The notes: a model not told the origin generated them from the sequence alone. A stretch of DNA of 64,000 nucleotides from Cupriavidus phytohabitans (GCF_000426345.1 NZ_AUFE01000026.1:1-64000), one strand, 5' to 3'; shown: positions 18,657-28,053, counted from the first letter of the stretch. Numbers and translations: made by a program.

Positions 18657-19747
18657 CGCGTGCCCGCGTAGTCGGGAAACGCTTCGTCCAGCGTCAGCAC
18701 GCTGCCGGTCAGCGTGCCGTCATAGCCCGGCAGCGCATTGACGCGCTGGCGGAAGGCCTCGCTGGTCAGCGCGCCGACCGCGCCCGACAGCGCCGCGCTG
18801 CGCAGCATCGATTTTTCGATGGCGAAGAAGTAGCGCTCCTTGATCACCGGCTCGAACCCCAGCCCGAACCGCCGCGCCGCGGTTTCCACGCCGAAGCCCA
18901 CATCCGCCATGCCGCTGCCGATATACGCCGCCACCGCGGCGTGGGTGAACTCGCCGTTGCTGTAGCCCTCGATCCGTGCCGGGTCGATATGGCGCGCGGC
19001 CAGCATCAGGTCAAGCAGCAGCCGCGTGCCCGAGCCCACCTGCCGGTTGACGAAGCGCACCTCGCCCCGGGTCAGGTCTTCCAGCGTGCGGATCCCGAGC
19101 GGGTTGCCCGGGCGCACGAACAACCCCTGGCTGCGCACCGCCAGGTGCACCAGGCAGTGCGTGTCGGGCTTGAGCCAGGTGGTGAAGTGGCGCCACATGC
19201 CGTGCTCGAACTCGCCCACCGGCACATGGAAGCCGGCGATATCGCACGCTCCCGCGGCCAGTGCCGCCACCGCCTCGACGCTGCCGCAGTACTTCAGGTC
19301 GTGCCGCACGTGCTGCTCGTCGAGGAAGTCGCGCAGCGCCGCCACCGCGAAGCCGTGGCTGGCATGCAGCCGGACCGCGGCCCCGGACTGTTCCATCAGC
19401 TTCTTCAGTTCGATTTCCAGCTCGGAGGCCAGGCTGTCCAGCGTCGGCGACAGGCGCGCGCCGATGCGCTTGCTGGCCCACACCAGCTGCTGCGCCAGCG
19501 GCGTCAGCGCACTGCCGCGCCCGCGGGTCTTGTCGATCAGCGGGCCGCCAAATAGCGCCTCGGCATCGCGCAGGATGCCCCAGGCGTAGCGGTAGGACAG
19601 CGACACCGCCTGGGCGGAGTGACTGATGCTGCCCGATTCCTCGATATGGCCGAGCAGGGCAACCAGCCGCGATACGTCGAGGGCGTCGGTGCCGGCCGCG
19701 GCGTCGTCGCGGATTTGCAGGTGGGGGAGGATCGAGATACGGAGCAT
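18653..19747 (-). CDS. fdsR: ModE-like HTH / periplasmic-binding-fold regulator, FdsR type
   Basis: A 364-residue regulator divergent from fdsG. The N-terminal ~110 residues form a winged HTH of the ModE/LysR kind (LVALLGHIEESGSISHSAQAVSLSYRYAWGILRDAE). The rest is a periplasmic-binding-protein-like effector domain (residues ~125-340, FVNRQVGSGTRLLLDLML). The genetic position matches fdsR, described in Ralstonia eutropha as a dual regulator of the fds operon; the symbol rests on that context. Two copies of GAAAAAAATAGC in the divergent intergenic region are candidate binding sites. Confidence 0.85.
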   Translation of the reverse strand: MLRISILPHLQIRDDAAAGTDALDVSRLVALLGHIEESGSISHSAQAVSLSYRYAWGILRDAEALFGGPLIDKTRGRGSALTPLAQQLVWASKRIGARLSPTLDSLASELEIELKKLMEQSGAAVRLHASHGFAVAALRDFLDEQHVRHDLKYCGSVEAVAALAAGACDIAGFHVPVGEFEHGMWRHFTTWLKPDTHCLVHLAVRSQGLFVRPGNPLGIRTLEDLTRGEVRFVNRQVGSGTRLLLDLMLAARHIDPARIEGYSNGEFTHAAVAAYIGSGMADVGFGVETAARRFGLGFEPVIKERYFFAIEKSMLRSAALSGAVGALTSEAFRQRVNALPGYDGTLTGSVLTLDEAFPDYAGTR

Positions 19748-19749
19748 AT

Positions 19750-19852
19750 GAAAAAAATAGCTTATTGATCGACCGTTGTCACTCTCTTATATTGCATTCC
19801 ACGGCCTTGGCAGCGTAGCTGACAGGTCGGAAATAGGAAAAAAATAGCATAT
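19750..19852. promoter_or_regulatory. fdsR-fdsG divergent control region with direct repeats
   Basis: The region contains two near-identical 16-base boxes, GAAAAAAATAGCTTAT (19750-19765) and GAAAAAAATAGCATAT (19837-19852), in the same orientation, 87 bases apart. One adjoins the fdsR start codon and the other lies about 55 bases before fdsG. AT-rich segments between them (TCTTATATTGC) could serve as a -10. Their placement fits operators for both genes, but which protein binds is inferred. Confidence 0.55.
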
Positions 19853-19905
19853 AAGGGGTGCGGACGGCAGTGGCTGCCAGCCCCAGCGACCCCACAGGAG
19901 ACGCC

Positions 19906-20424
19906 ATGCCAGACATCGCTCCCAACGCCCAGGCCTCCGCGGCCGCGATCGACGCCATCGTCGCCGCGCGGCAAGACATGCCGGGCGCATTGCTGCCGAT
20001 CCTGCACGAGATCCAGGACACGCAGGGCCATATCCCGGACGCCGCCGTGCCGGTGATCGCCCGCGCGCTGAACCTGTCGCGGGCCGAGGTGCATGGCGTG
20101 ATCACCTTCTACCACCACTTCCGCCAGCAGCCGGCCGGGCGCCATGTGATCCAGGTGTGCCGCGCCGAAGCCTGCCAGGCGGTCGGCGCCGAGGCGCTGG
20201 CCGACCACGCCAAACGTGCGCTGGGGTGCGGCTTCCATGAAACCACCGCCGACGGCGCGGTCACGCTGGAGCCGGTGTACTGCCTGGGCCAGTGCGCGTG
20301 CGGCCCGGCCGTGATGGTCGGTGAGCGGCTGCACGGTTATGTCGATGCGAAGCGCTTCGATGCGCTGGTCCGGTCGCTGCGCGAAGCGCAGTCCGCCAAC
20401 GAAACCGCGGAGGTCCAGGCATGA
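19906..20424 (+). CDS. fdsG: NAD-dependent formate dehydrogenase, gamma subunit
   Basis: Electron-transfer subunit of the soluble molybdenum formate dehydrogenase, related to NuoE. The 172-residue protein starts at 19906 after CACAGGAGACGCC. It carries the 2Fe-2S cysteines in VCRAEACQAVG (near 85-90) and VYCLGQCACGPAVMV (near 125-131), and the NuoE-type helical N-terminus (MPGALLPILHEIQDTQGHIPD). It is the first gene of the operon; its stop overlaps fdsB by 4 bases. Confidence 0.95.
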   Translation: MPDIAPNAQASAAAIDAIVAARQDMPGALLPILHEIQDTQGHIPDAAVPVIARALNLSRAEVHGVITFYHHFRQQPAGRHVIQVCRAEACQAVGAEALADHAKRALGCGFHETTADGAVTLEPVYCLGQCACGPAVMVGERLHGYVDAKRFDALVRSLREAQSANETAEVQA

Positions 20425-21998
20425 GCGCCACCGTCAACACCATCTTCGTGCCACGCGATTCCACCGCGCTGGCGCTCGGCGCCGATGAGGTGGCCCGCGC
20501 GATCGAACGCGAGGCGGCCCGCCGCGGCGAAGCGGTGCGCATCGTCCGCAACGGCTCGCGCGGCATGTTCTGGCTGGAGCCGCTGGTCGAGGTGCAGACC
20601 GAAGCGGGACGCGTGGCCTATGGCCCGGTCAGCGCGGCAGACGTGCCGTCGCTGTTCGACGCGGGCCTGCTGCAGGGCGGCGCGCATGCGCTGGCGCTTG
20701 GCCTGACCGAGGAGATCCCGTTCCTGAAGAAGCAGGAGCGCCTGACCTTTGCCCGCATCGGCATCACCGACCCGCTGTCGCTGGACGATTACCGTGCGCA
20801 CGAGGGCTTTGCCGGCCTGGAGCGCGTGCTGTCGATGACGCCCGCCGAGATCGTGCAGGAAGTCACCGATTCCGGCCTGCGCGGCCGCGGCGGCGCCGCC
20901 TTCCCGACCGGCATCAAGTGGAAGACGGTGCTGGGCGCACAGTCGGCCATCAAGTACATCGTGTGCAATGCCGACGAAGGCGACTCGGGCACGTTCTCCG
21001 ACCGCATGGTGATGGAGGACGACCCGTTCATGCTGATCGAAGGCATGATCATTGCCGGCCTCGCGGTGGGCGCCGAGCAGGGCTACATCTACTGCCGTTC
21101 CGAATACCCCCACGCCATCGCCGTGCTGGAAAGCGCGATCGCCATCGCCAACGCAGGCGGCTGGCTGGGCGACGATCTGCGCGGCAGCGGCAAGCGCTTC
21201 CATCTTGAAGTGCGCAAGGGCGCAGGCGCCTATGTCTGCGGCGAGGAAACCGCGCTGCTGGAAAGCCTGGAGGGCAAGCGCGGCGTGGTGCGCGCCAAGC
21301 CGCCGCTGCCGGCGCTGGAGGGTTTGTTCGGCAAGCCTACCGTGATCAACAACGTGATCTCGCTGGCCACCGTGCCGGTGATCCTGGCGCGCGGCGCGCA
21401 GTACTACCGCGACTACGGCATGGGCCGTTCGCGCGGCACGCTGCCGTTCCAGCTTGCCGGGAATATCAAGCAGGGCGGGCTGGTGGAAAAAGCGTTCGGC
21501 GTCACGCTGCGCGAGCTGCTGGTCGACTACGGCGGCGGCACCCGCAGCGGCCGCGCCATCCGCGCGGTGCAGGTGGGCGGCCCGCTCGGCGCCTACCTGC
21601 CGGAGTCGCGCTTCGACGTGCCGCTGGACTACGAGGCCTTTGCCGCCTTCGGCGGCGTGGTCGGCCACGGCGGCATCGTGGTGTTCGACGAGACCGTCGA
21701 CATGGCCAGGCAGGCGCGCTATGCGATGGAGTTCTGCGCGATCGAATCCTGCGGCAAGTGCACGCCGTGCCGGATCGGCTCGACCCGCGGCGTCGAGGTG
21801 ATGGACCGCATCATCGCCGGCGACGAGCCGCAGGAAAGCGTCATCCGGCACGTCAAGCTGGTGCGCGACCTGTGCGACACCATGCTGTACGGCTCGCTCT
21901 GCGCGATGGGCGGCATGACGCCGTACCCGGTGCTGTCCGCGCTCAATGAATTCCCCGAGGACTTCGGCCTCGCCCCTAACCAGGCCAAGGCGGCTTAA
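20421..21998 (+). CDS. fdsB: NAD-dependent formate dehydrogenase, beta subunit
   Basis: NAD-reducing flavoprotein subunit of the cytoplasmic formate dehydrogenase, homologous to NuoF. The 525-residue protein has an N-terminal thioredoxin-like part, the FMN/NADH-binding segment (GLRGRGGAAFPTGIKWK, about 153-169; CNADEGDSGTFSDR; GAGAYVCGEETALLESLEG) and a C-terminal 4Fe-4S motif ESCGKCTPCRIGSTRG. The length matches known FdsB. The ATG overlaps the fdsG stop, suggesting coupled translation. Confidence 0.96.
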   Translation: MSATVNTIFVPRDSTALALGADEVARAIEREAARRGEAVRIVRNGSRGMFWLEPLVEVQTEAGRVAYGPVSAADVPSLFDAGLLQGGAHALALGLTEEIPFLKKQERLTFARIGITDPLSLDDYRAHEGFAGLERVLSMTPAEIVQEVTDSGLRGRGGAAFPTGIKWKTVLGAQSAIKYIVCNADEGDSGTFSDRMVMEDDPFMLIEGMIIAGLAVGAEQGYIYCRSEYPHAIAVLESAIAIANAGGWLGDDLRGSGKRFHLEVRKGAGAYVCGEETALLESLEGKRGVVRAKPPLPALEGLFGKPTVINNVISLATVPVILARGAQYYRDYGMGRSRGTLPFQLAGNIKQGGLVEKAFGVTLRELLVDYGGGTRSGRAIRAVQVGGPLGAYLPESRFDVPLDYEAFAAFGGVVGHGGIVVFDETVDMARQARYAMEFCAIESCGKCTPCRIGSTRGVEVMDRIIAGDEPQESVIRHVKLVRDLCDTMLYGSLCAMGGMTPYPVLSALNEFPEDFGLAPNQAKAA

Positions 21999-22040
21999 GC
22001 CGACATTGTCTGACGCCAGAACAGAACACGGGAGACAAAC

Positions 22041-24944
22041 ATGGACTGCCGCGATGTGATCGACTTCGGTACCCCCGCCAGCGAATCGACCGAGATGGTC
22101 ACCCTTGAAGTCGACGGCGTCAGCGTCACCGTGCCCGCCGGCACGTCGGTGATGCGCGCCGCGATGGAAGCCGAGATCGCCGTGCCCAAGCTGTGCGCGA
22201 CCGACAGCCTCAAGGCTTTCGGCTCGTGCCGCCTGTGCCTGGTCGAGATCGAAGGGCGCCGCGGCTACCCGGCCTCATGCACCACGCCGGTGGAAGCCGG
22301 CATGAAGGTGAAGACGCAGAGCGACAAGCTCGCCGACCTGCGCCGCGGCGTGATGGAACTGTATATCTCCGACCACCCGCTAGACTGCCTGACCTGCCCG
22401 ACCAACGGCAACTGCGAGCTGCAGGACATGGCCGGCGTGGTGGCGCTGCGCGAGGTGCGCTACAACGACGGTGGGCCTGACGTTGGCACAAGCGCAAAGC
22501 CCATCGCCACGCACACCGCGCTGAAGAAGGACGAATCGAATCCCTACTTCACCTATGACGCCTCGAAGTGCATCGTCTGCAACCGCTGCGTGCGCGCCTG
22601 CGAAGAGACGCAAGGCACCTTCGCGCTGACCATCAGCGGACGCGGTTTTGATTCCCGCGTCTCGCCCGGCACCAGCCAGTCGTTCATGGAGTCGGACTGC
22701 GTCTCGTGCGGCGCCTGCGTGCAGGCGTGCCCGACCGCGACGCTGACCGAGACCTCGGTCATCAGGCTGGGCCAGGCCTCGCACAGCACCGTCACCACGT
22801 GCGCTTACTGCGGCGTGGGCTGCTCGTTCAAGGCAGAGATGAAGGGCAACGAGGTCGTGCGCATGGTCCCGTACAAGGACGGCAAGGCCAACGAGGGCCA
22901 CGCCTGCGTCAAGGGCCGCTTTGCCTGGGGCTATGCCACGCACAAGGACCGCATCCTCAAGCCGATGATCCGCGCGAAGATCACCGACCCGTGGCGCGAA
23001 GTGTCGTGGGAAGAGGCGATCGGCTACGCGGCTTCGGAGTTCAAGCGCATCCAGGCGAAGCACGGCAAGGATTCGATCGGCGGCATCGTGTCGTCGCGCT
23101 GCACCAACGAAGAGGGCTACCTGGTACAGAAGCTGGTGCGCGCCGCCTTCGGCAACAACAACGTCGACACCTGCGCGCGCGTGTGCCATTCGCCCACCGG
23201 TTATGGCCTGAAGCAGACGCTGGGCGAATCGGCCGGCACGCAGACCTTCAAGTCGGTGGAAAAGGCCGACGTGATCATGGTGATCGGCGCCAACCCGACC
23301 GACGGCCATCCGGTGTTTGCCTCGCGCATGAAGAAGCGCCTGCGCGCCGGCGCGAAGCTGATCGTGGTCGATCCGCGCCGCATCGACCTGGTCGACTCGC
23401 CGCATATCCGCGCCGATTTCCACCTGCAACTGCGTCCGGGTACCAACGTCGCGCTGGTGACGTCGCTGGCACACGTGATCGTCACCGAAGGGCTGCTCAA
23501 CGACGCCTTTATCGCCGAGCGCTGCGAGGACCGCGCGTTCAACCAGTGGCGCGATTTTGTCGCGCTGGCGGAGAACTCGCCGGAAACGATGGAAAGCGTC
23601 ACCGGCATCCCGGCGGAACAACTGCGCGGCGCCGCGCGCCTGTACGCCACCGGCGGCAACGCCGCGATCTATTACGGCCTGGGCGTCACCGAGCATGCGC
23701 AGGGTTCGACCACCGTGATGGGCATCGCCAACCTGGCCATGGCCACCGGCAATATCGGCCGCGAGGGCGTGGGCGTGAACCCGCTGCGCGGGCAGAACAA
23801 CGTGCAGGGCTCGTGCGATATCGGCTCGTTCCCGCATGAGCTGCCGGGCTATCGCCACGTATCGGACTCGACCGTGCGCGGCCTGTTCGAGGCCGCGTGG
23901 AATGTCGAGATCAGCCCGGAGCCGGGCCTGCGCATCCCCAACATGTTCGAGGCCGCGCTTGGCGGCAGCTTCAAGGGCCTGTACTGCCAGGGCGAGGACA
24001 TCGTCCAGTCCGACCCGAACACGCAGCATGTGTCCGAAGCGCTGTCGTCGATGGAATGCATCGTGGTGCAGGACATTTTCCTGAACGAAACCGCCAAGTA
24101 CGCGCACGTGTTCCTGCCGGGCTCGTCGTTCCTGGAAAAGGACGGCACCTTCACCAACGCGGAGCGCCGCATCTCGCGCGTGCGCAAGGTGATGCCGCCC
24201 AAGGCCGGCTACGCCGACTGGGAAGCCACCATCCTGCTGGCCAATGCGCTCGGCTACCCGATGGACTACACCCACCCGTCGCAGATCATGGACGAAATCG
24301 CGCGCCTGACGCCCACGTTCTCCGGCGTCAGCTACAAGCGGCTGGACGAACTGGGCAGCATCCAGTGGCCCTGCAACGCCGATGCGCCGGAAGGCACGCC
24401 GACCATGCATATCGACGCCTTCGTGCGCGGCAAGGGCAAGTTCATCATCACCAAGTATGTGCCGACCACCGAGAAAATCACGCGCGCCTTCCCGCTGATC
24501 CTGACCACCGGCCGCATCCTGTCGCAGTACAACGTGGGCGCGCAGACGCGGCGCACGGACAACGTCTACTGGCACGCCGAGGACCGGCTGGAAATCCATC
24601 CGCACGACGCGGAAGAGCGCGGCATCAAGGATGGCGACTGGGTCGGCGTGCAGAGCCGCGCGGGCGATACGGTGCTGCGCGCCATTGTCAGCGAGCGCAT
24701 GCAGCCGGGCGTGGTCTATACCACCTTCCACTTCCCGGAATCCGGCGCCAACGTGATCACCACCGACAACTCGGACTGGGCCACCAACTGTCCGGAATAC
24801 AAGGTCACCGCGGTGCAGGTGATGCCGGTGGCGCAGCCGTCGGCCTGGCAGCAGCAGTACCACGACTTCAACGCGCAGCAACTGCAGTTGCTGGAAGCGG
24901 CCAGCGCGGACCCGACACAAACCGCGGCGCAGGCCGCGAACTGA
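22041..24944 (+). CDS. fdsA: NAD-dependent formate dehydrogenase, alpha (catalytic) subunit
   Basis: Catalytic subunit that oxidises formate to CO2 at a bis-MGD molybdenum centre. The 967-residue protein starts after a GGGAGAC site. In order it has a 2Fe-2S domain (CATDSLKAFGSCRLCLVE...CTTP), a His/Cys 4Fe-4S site (DHPLDCLTCPTNGNCELQ), two further 4Fe-4S motifs (CIVCNRCVRACEE; CVSCGACVQACPT), the Mo-domain 4Fe-4S site (CAYCGVGC) and the catalytic Cys in CARVCHSPT near residue 382. The C-terminal molybdopterin-binding domain is complete. It needs FdsC for activation and molybdate from a transporter such as ModABC. Confidence 0.97.
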   Translation: MDCRDVIDFGTPASESTEMVTLEVDGVSVTVPAGTSVMRAAMEAEIAVPKLCATDSLKAFGSCRLCLVEIEGRRGYPASCTTPVEAGMKVKTQSDKLADLRRGVMELYISDHPLDCLTCPTNGNCELQDMAGVVALREVRYNDGGPDVGTSAKPIATHTALKKDESNPYFTYDASKCIVCNRCVRACEETQGTFALTISGRGFDSRVSPGTSQSFMESDCVSCGACVQACPTATLTETSVIRLGQASHSTVTTCAYCGVGCSFKAEMKGNEVVRMVPYKDGKANEGHACVKGRFAWGYATHKDRILKPMIRAKITDPWREVSWEEAIGYAASEFKRIQAKHGKDSIGGIVSSRCTNEEGYLVQKLVRAAFGNNNVDTCARVCHSPTGYGLKQTLGESAGTQTFKSVEKADVIMVIGANPTDGHPVFASRMKKRLRAGAKLIVVDPRRIDLVDSPHIRADFHLQLRPGTNVALVTSLAHVIVTEGLLNDAFIAERCEDRAFNQWRDFVALAENSPETMESVTGIPAEQLRGAARLYATGGNAAIYYGLGVTEHAQGSTTVMGIANLAMATGNIGREGVGVNPLRGQNNVQGSCDIGSFPHELPGYRHVSDSTVRGLFEAAWNVEISPEPGLRIPNMFEAALGGSFKGLYCQGEDIVQSDPNTQHVSEALSSMECIVVQDIFLNETAKYAHVFLPGSSFLEKDGTFTNAERRISRVRKVMPPKAGYADWEATILLANALGYPMDYTHPSQIMDEIARLTPTFSGVSYKRLDELGSIQWPCNADAPEGTPTMHIDAFVRGKGKFIITKYVPTTEKITRAFPLILTTGRILSQYNVGAQTRRTDNVYWHAEDRLEIHPHDAEERGIKDGDWVGVQSRAGDTVLRAIVSERMQPGVVYTTFHFPESGANVITTDNSDWATNCPEYKVTAVQVMPVAQPSAWQQQYHDFNAQQLQLLEAASADPTQTAAQAAN

Positions 24945-24959
24945 GCGGAGGGCGACATC

Positions 24960-25841
24960 ATGATGCGCTGCATGCAGTCACCACAGGCCCCTCCCGACAC
25001 GTCGGCCATGCCGGACGAGATGCCGACCCACAGCACCTTTGCCGTCAGCCGCTGGCGGCAGGGAGAGATCTCGCTCAGCCCCGACGAGGTCGCCGAGGAG
25101 GTGCCGGTCGCGCTGGAATACAACGGCATCTCGCATGCGGTGATGCTCGCCACGCCGGCCGACCTGGAGGACTTCGCGCTCGGCTTCAGCCTGAGCGAAG
25201 GCATCGTGCCGACGGCGCGCGATGTCTATGACATCGAAGTCGACATGCGCGAGCACGGCATCGCGGTGCGGCTGGAAATCGCCTCGGAAGCGTTCATGCG
25301 GTTGAAGGACCGCCGGCGCTCGCTGGCGGGGCGCACCGGCTGCGGGCTGTGCGGGACCGAATCGCTGGAGCAGGTGATGCGCACCCCGGCGCCGGTGCAC
25401 AGCGCAGCCAGCTTCCATACCGACGTGATCCAGGCCGCGTTCGTGCAGCTCCAGTTGCGCCAGGCATTGCAGCACGACACCGGCGCCACCCACGCCGCCG
25501 CGTGGCTGCGTGCCGATGGCCATGTATCGCTGGTGCGCGAAGACGTGGGGCGCCACAATGCGCTCGACAAGCTGGCCGGAGCGCTCGCGCGCAGCGTCGA
25601 GGACATCTCCACGGGCGCGGTCCTGGTCACCAGCCGGGCCAGCTACGAAATGGTGCTGAAGACCGCCGCCATCGGCGCCGGGGTGCTGGCGGCAGTGTCG
25701 GCGCCGACGGCGCTGGCGGTGCGGCTGGCCGAGCAGGCCAATGTCACGCTGGCCGGGTTCGTGCGCGCCGGCGCGCACGTGGTCTATGCCCATCCACAAC
25801 GCCTGCAACACGGCCTGCAACACGAAGCGAGCCTCGCATGA
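24960..25841 (+). CDS. fdsC: FdhD-type sulfurtransferase for formate dehydrogenase
   Basis: Accessory protein that delivers sulfur to the molybdenum cofactor before its insertion into formate dehydrogenase. The 293-residue protein has the family CGLCG motif (Cys 128 and 131, the sulfur-carrying loop) and EDVGRHNALDKL, with GAVLVTSRASYEMVLK downstream. It starts 15 bases after fdsA and overlaps fdsD by 4 bases, so it is co-translated with the enzyme it serves. Several early Met codons make the exact start uncertain. Confidence 0.94.
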   Translation: MMRCMQSPQAPPDTSAMPDEMPTHSTFAVSRWRQGEISLSPDEVAEEVPVALEYNGISHAVMLATPADLEDFALGFSLSEGIVPTARDVYDIEVDMREHGIAVRLEIASEAFMRLKDRRRSLAGRTGCGLCGTESLEQVMRTPAPVHSAASFHTDVIQAAFVQLQLRQALQHDTGATHAAAWLRADGHVSLVREDVGRHNALDKLAGALARSVEDISTGAVLVTSRASYEMVLKTAAIGAGVLAAVSAPTALAVRLAEQANVTLAGFVRAGAHVVYAHPQRLQHGLQHEASLA

Positions 25842-26062
25842 ACGTCGACAACCTGATCACCATGGCCAACCAGATCGGCAGCTTCTTCGAGGCGATGCCC
25901 GATCGCGAGGAGGCGGTCTCCGATATCGCCGGGCATATCAAGCGCTTCTGGGAGCCGCGCATGCGCAGGGCCTTGCTGGGGCACGTCGATAGCGAATCCG
26001 GCACCGGGCTGGACGCGATCGTCCAGGAAGCGCTGGCCCGGCATCGGAGCGTGCTGGAATAG
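25838..26062 (+). CDS. fdsD: Formate dehydrogenase, delta subunit
   Basis: Small last gene of the fds operon, 74 residues (MNVDNLITMANQIGSFFEAMPDREEAV...). The family keeps the N-terminal MANQI..FF segment and FWEPRMR in the middle. FdsD is needed for a fully assembled or stable enzyme, but its exact role is unclear. The ATG overlaps the fdsC stop (ATGA). No terminator hairpin was seen in the 34 bases before the convergent DUF899 gene. Confidence 0.93.
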   Translation: MNVDNLITMANQIGSFFEAMPDREEAVSDIAGHIKRFWEPRMRRALLGHVDSESGTGLDAIVQEALARHRSVLE

Positions 26063-26096
26063 CGCAGTCCGCCCGCGATCCGGTAAACCAGGGTCG

Positions 26097-26807
26097 CTAG
26101 CTGCTGCTGCCGTATTCCAGCTTCGGATACCAGTCGCCGCCGCGGCCTTCGGGCGTGGTATCCAGCAACGTCCAGAGGGGGTCGAGGTCCGGCGCGCCGC
26201 GCGGATCCTGTCCGGGGTCGGCCGTGAGGGCATACATCTCGCCGCTCCAGAAGTGCCGGATCTTGCCGTCGCGGCGCGTGAAGACCGTGTAGCCAGGCAC
26301 GTCACCGTCTTCCGGGCTGACATAGTCGCGCGTGAATGCGCCGTCGACGTCGGCATAGACCTTCAGCCTGGTCCAGCCGCGCTCCTTCTTCGCCCGCAGC
26401 AGGCGTTCGACCGGCGAGCGGGCCACCATTGCCAGCGCCACGCGCTGCTCGATATCAGGCACCTTGTGGTCCCATGATCCCATCAGCGATGTGCACATCG
26501 GGCAAGGCCGTTCGCGCTGCGGCCCGAACATGTAGCTGTAGACCACCAGGGTGTCCCTGTCGCCGAACAGGTCTTCCAGCGTCACGGGACCGTGTTCGCC
26601 CTGGAAGGTGTAGCGCCTGGTGACTTCGCCGCCGGGCGGCAGCTTGCGGCGTTGCGCGGCAACGCGTTCGATATGCCGCCGCAGTTCGATCTCTTCGGCC
26701 AGCAGCGCATTGCGCGCCTTGCGGTACTCGGCACTTTCGTTGGGGAAATGAACCGGATTGCGTTGCGCCAGGTCCGCGGCCGGGGTGAGTGTTGACTTGT
26801 CTTCCAT
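26097..26807 (-). CDS. DUF899 family thioredoxin-fold protein
   Basis: A 236-residue protein starting at 26807 after AAGGAGGGCC. It matches DUF899 proteins: N-terminal ARNALLAEEIELRRHIERVAAQRRKLPPGG, then LFGDRDTLVVYSYMFGP and a CPMC pair in RPCPMCTSLMGSWDH near residue 105. These resemble thioredoxin-like folds, but no activity is firmly known for the family. It is leftward, convergent with fdsD and not obviously linked to formate metabolism. Confidence 0.88.
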   Translation of the reverse strand: MEDKSTLTPAADLAQRNPVHFPNESAEYRKARNALLAEEIELRRHIERVAAQRRKLPPGGEVTRRYTFQGEHGPVTLEDLFGDRDTLVVYSYMFGPQRERPCPMCTSLMGSWDHKVPDIEQRVALAMVARSPVERLLRAKKERGWTRLKVYADVDGAFTRDYVSPEDGDVPGYTVFTRRDGKIRHFWSGEMYALTADPGQDPRGAPDLDPLWTLLDTTPEGRGGDWYPKLEYGSSS

Positions 26808-26950
26808 GTCGGCCCTCCTTGTCAGGCTAGCGTCTTGGAACAGCCATGCAAGGTGCGCTGCCCGCCACCAGGCGGGCGCCGCGGATGGCATGGCCCGTCA
26901 TGGTTGGTGCGCGTCCGGCCCGGAATCGTTCCCACGCCGGGCGTCGGGCA

Positions 26951-27646
26951 TCACTTCAGGCGCAAGGGCTCCAGCAGCGCCCCGTCATATTCGGGATGCG
27001 AAATCCTGCCCAGCTCCAGCATGCGCCGCAGGATATAGACCTGCCGCTGCCGCGCCCGGCGCGGATTGGCGACCGGGTTGTTCGCCGAGGGTGCCTTGGG
27101 CAGGCCGGCCAGCATCGCTGATTCGGCCAGCGACAGTTGCGCCAGCGGCTTGCCGAAATAGGTCCGCGCCGCATCGGCGAAGCCATATGCGCCCTGGCCG
27201 AGATAGATCTTGTTCAGGTACAGCTCGAGGATCTCGTCCTTGCTCAGCGCGTCCTCGATTTGGTATGACAGCAGCACCTCGTACAGCTTGCGCGTATAGG
27301 TCTTGTCGCGCGACAGGTAGAAGTTGCGCGCCACCTGCATGGTGATGGTCGATGCGCCCTGCGACAGGTCGTCCGAGAGGTTGGCGACGCCCGCGCGGAC
27401 CACGCCGACGTAGTCGATGCCGTCATGCACGTAGAAGCGCTCGTCCTCGATCGCCACCACGGCGTCGATCAGCTCGCGCGGATAGCGCGACAGCGGGACA
27501 TAGCCAGCGGTGCGGCGGAAATCCGTCAGCGCCTCCAGCGACGGCAGCTGCCGCTGGACGGCGAGGAGGGCAACGGTGGCAAGCAGCGCGCCCCCGACCA
27601 CGGCGAGCACCAGCAGCTTGGCGAAGGCGGACCAGAGACTTTTCAT
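26951..27646 (-). CDS. mtgA: Monofunctional biosynthetic peptidoglycan transglycosylase
   Basis: Membrane-anchored GT51 glycosyltransferase that polymerises lipid II into glycan strands. The 231-residue protein has one N-terminal membrane helix (LLVLAVVGGALLATVALLAV) followed by the GT51 motifs: VAIEDERFYVHDGID with the catalytic Glu, QGASTITMQVARNFYL, RKLYEVLLSYQIED and KDEILELYLNKIYLGQGAYG. It has no transpeptidase domain, as expected for MtgA. No shikimate gene (aroE), its common neighbour, is present here. Confidence 0.96.
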   Translation of the reverse strand: MKSLWSAFAKLLVLAVVGGALLATVALLAVQRQLPSLEALTDFRRTAGYVPLSRYPRELIDAVVAIEDERFYVHDGIDYVGVVRAGVANLSDDLSQGASTITMQVARNFYLSRDKTYTRKLYEVLLSYQIEDALSKDEILELYLNKIYLGQGAYGFADAARTYFGKPLAQLSLAESAMLAGLPKAPSANNPVANPRRARQRQVYILRRMLELGRISHPEYDGALLEPLRLK

Positions 27647-27727
27647 GCGGCGTATTGTGCCAGCCGCGGGCGGCGCGGAGCGAGTCCCTGCTGTCCCTCT
27701 CGCGCGCGGCGGGTGGTGCCGCGGAGG

Positions 27728-27967
27728 TCAGCCCTTTGGTACCGGTACGCCCGCCGCCTGTGCCAGCTGTTCCAGGTTGCGCCAGATCGCCGGGTTGATG
27801 TCGATGGCGTCGGCCGCATGCTCCCGGTTGGCCGCCTCGAACTCGCCCGGATACTGCACGCGGTCGAATCCCGGCGCCGTCGGTGTGTCGTGCAGGCATT
27901 TGACGAACGCCTCCACCTCCGCGCTTTCCCGGCTCAGGCCGAGGTCAATACGCCGTGAGGAGTCCAT
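27728..27967 (-). CDS. Small protein of unknown function, 79 residues
   Basis: Starts at the ATG at 27967 (MDSSRRIDLGLSRESAEVEAFVKCLHD). The sequence is soluble and balanced in composition, without a recognised motif. Its start codon overlaps the start of the oppositely oriented Ldh_2 remnant, so the two genes were once divergent. The convincing amino-acid composition makes it more likely real than not. Confidence 0.55.
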   Translation of the reverse strand: MDSSRRIDLGLSRESAEVEAFVKCLHDTPTAPGFDRVQYPGEFEAANREHAADAIDINPAIWRNLEQLAQAAGVPVPKG

Positions 27968-28052
27968 GATGAAACTCTCCCTTGATTCCGCCCGCCGTTT
28001 TGCGCGCGACCTGCTGGTGGCGCAGTCGGTACCCGAGGACATCGCCGACGAC
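27966..28052 (+). pseudogene. 5' remnant of a malate/L-lactate dehydrogenase (Ldh_2 family) gene
   Basis: Behind a good ribosome-binding site (GAGGAG) the frame encodes MMKLSLDSARRFARDLLV then AQSVPEDIADD. This is the characteristic opening of Ldh_2-family malate/L-lactate dehydrogenases. After about 29 codons homology ends abruptly at the tandem 11-bp repeat, and the next sequence is the 3' end of the opposite-strand transporter gene. The rest of the ~350-residue enzyme is absent, so this is a deletion scar. Confidence 0.65.
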
Positions 28053-28053
28053 G

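Noticed and set aside
22380..24920. 846-codon leftward frame opposite fdsA
   Set aside because: A classic shadow of a high-GC coding gene; no homology, and fdsA on the other strand is unmistakable.
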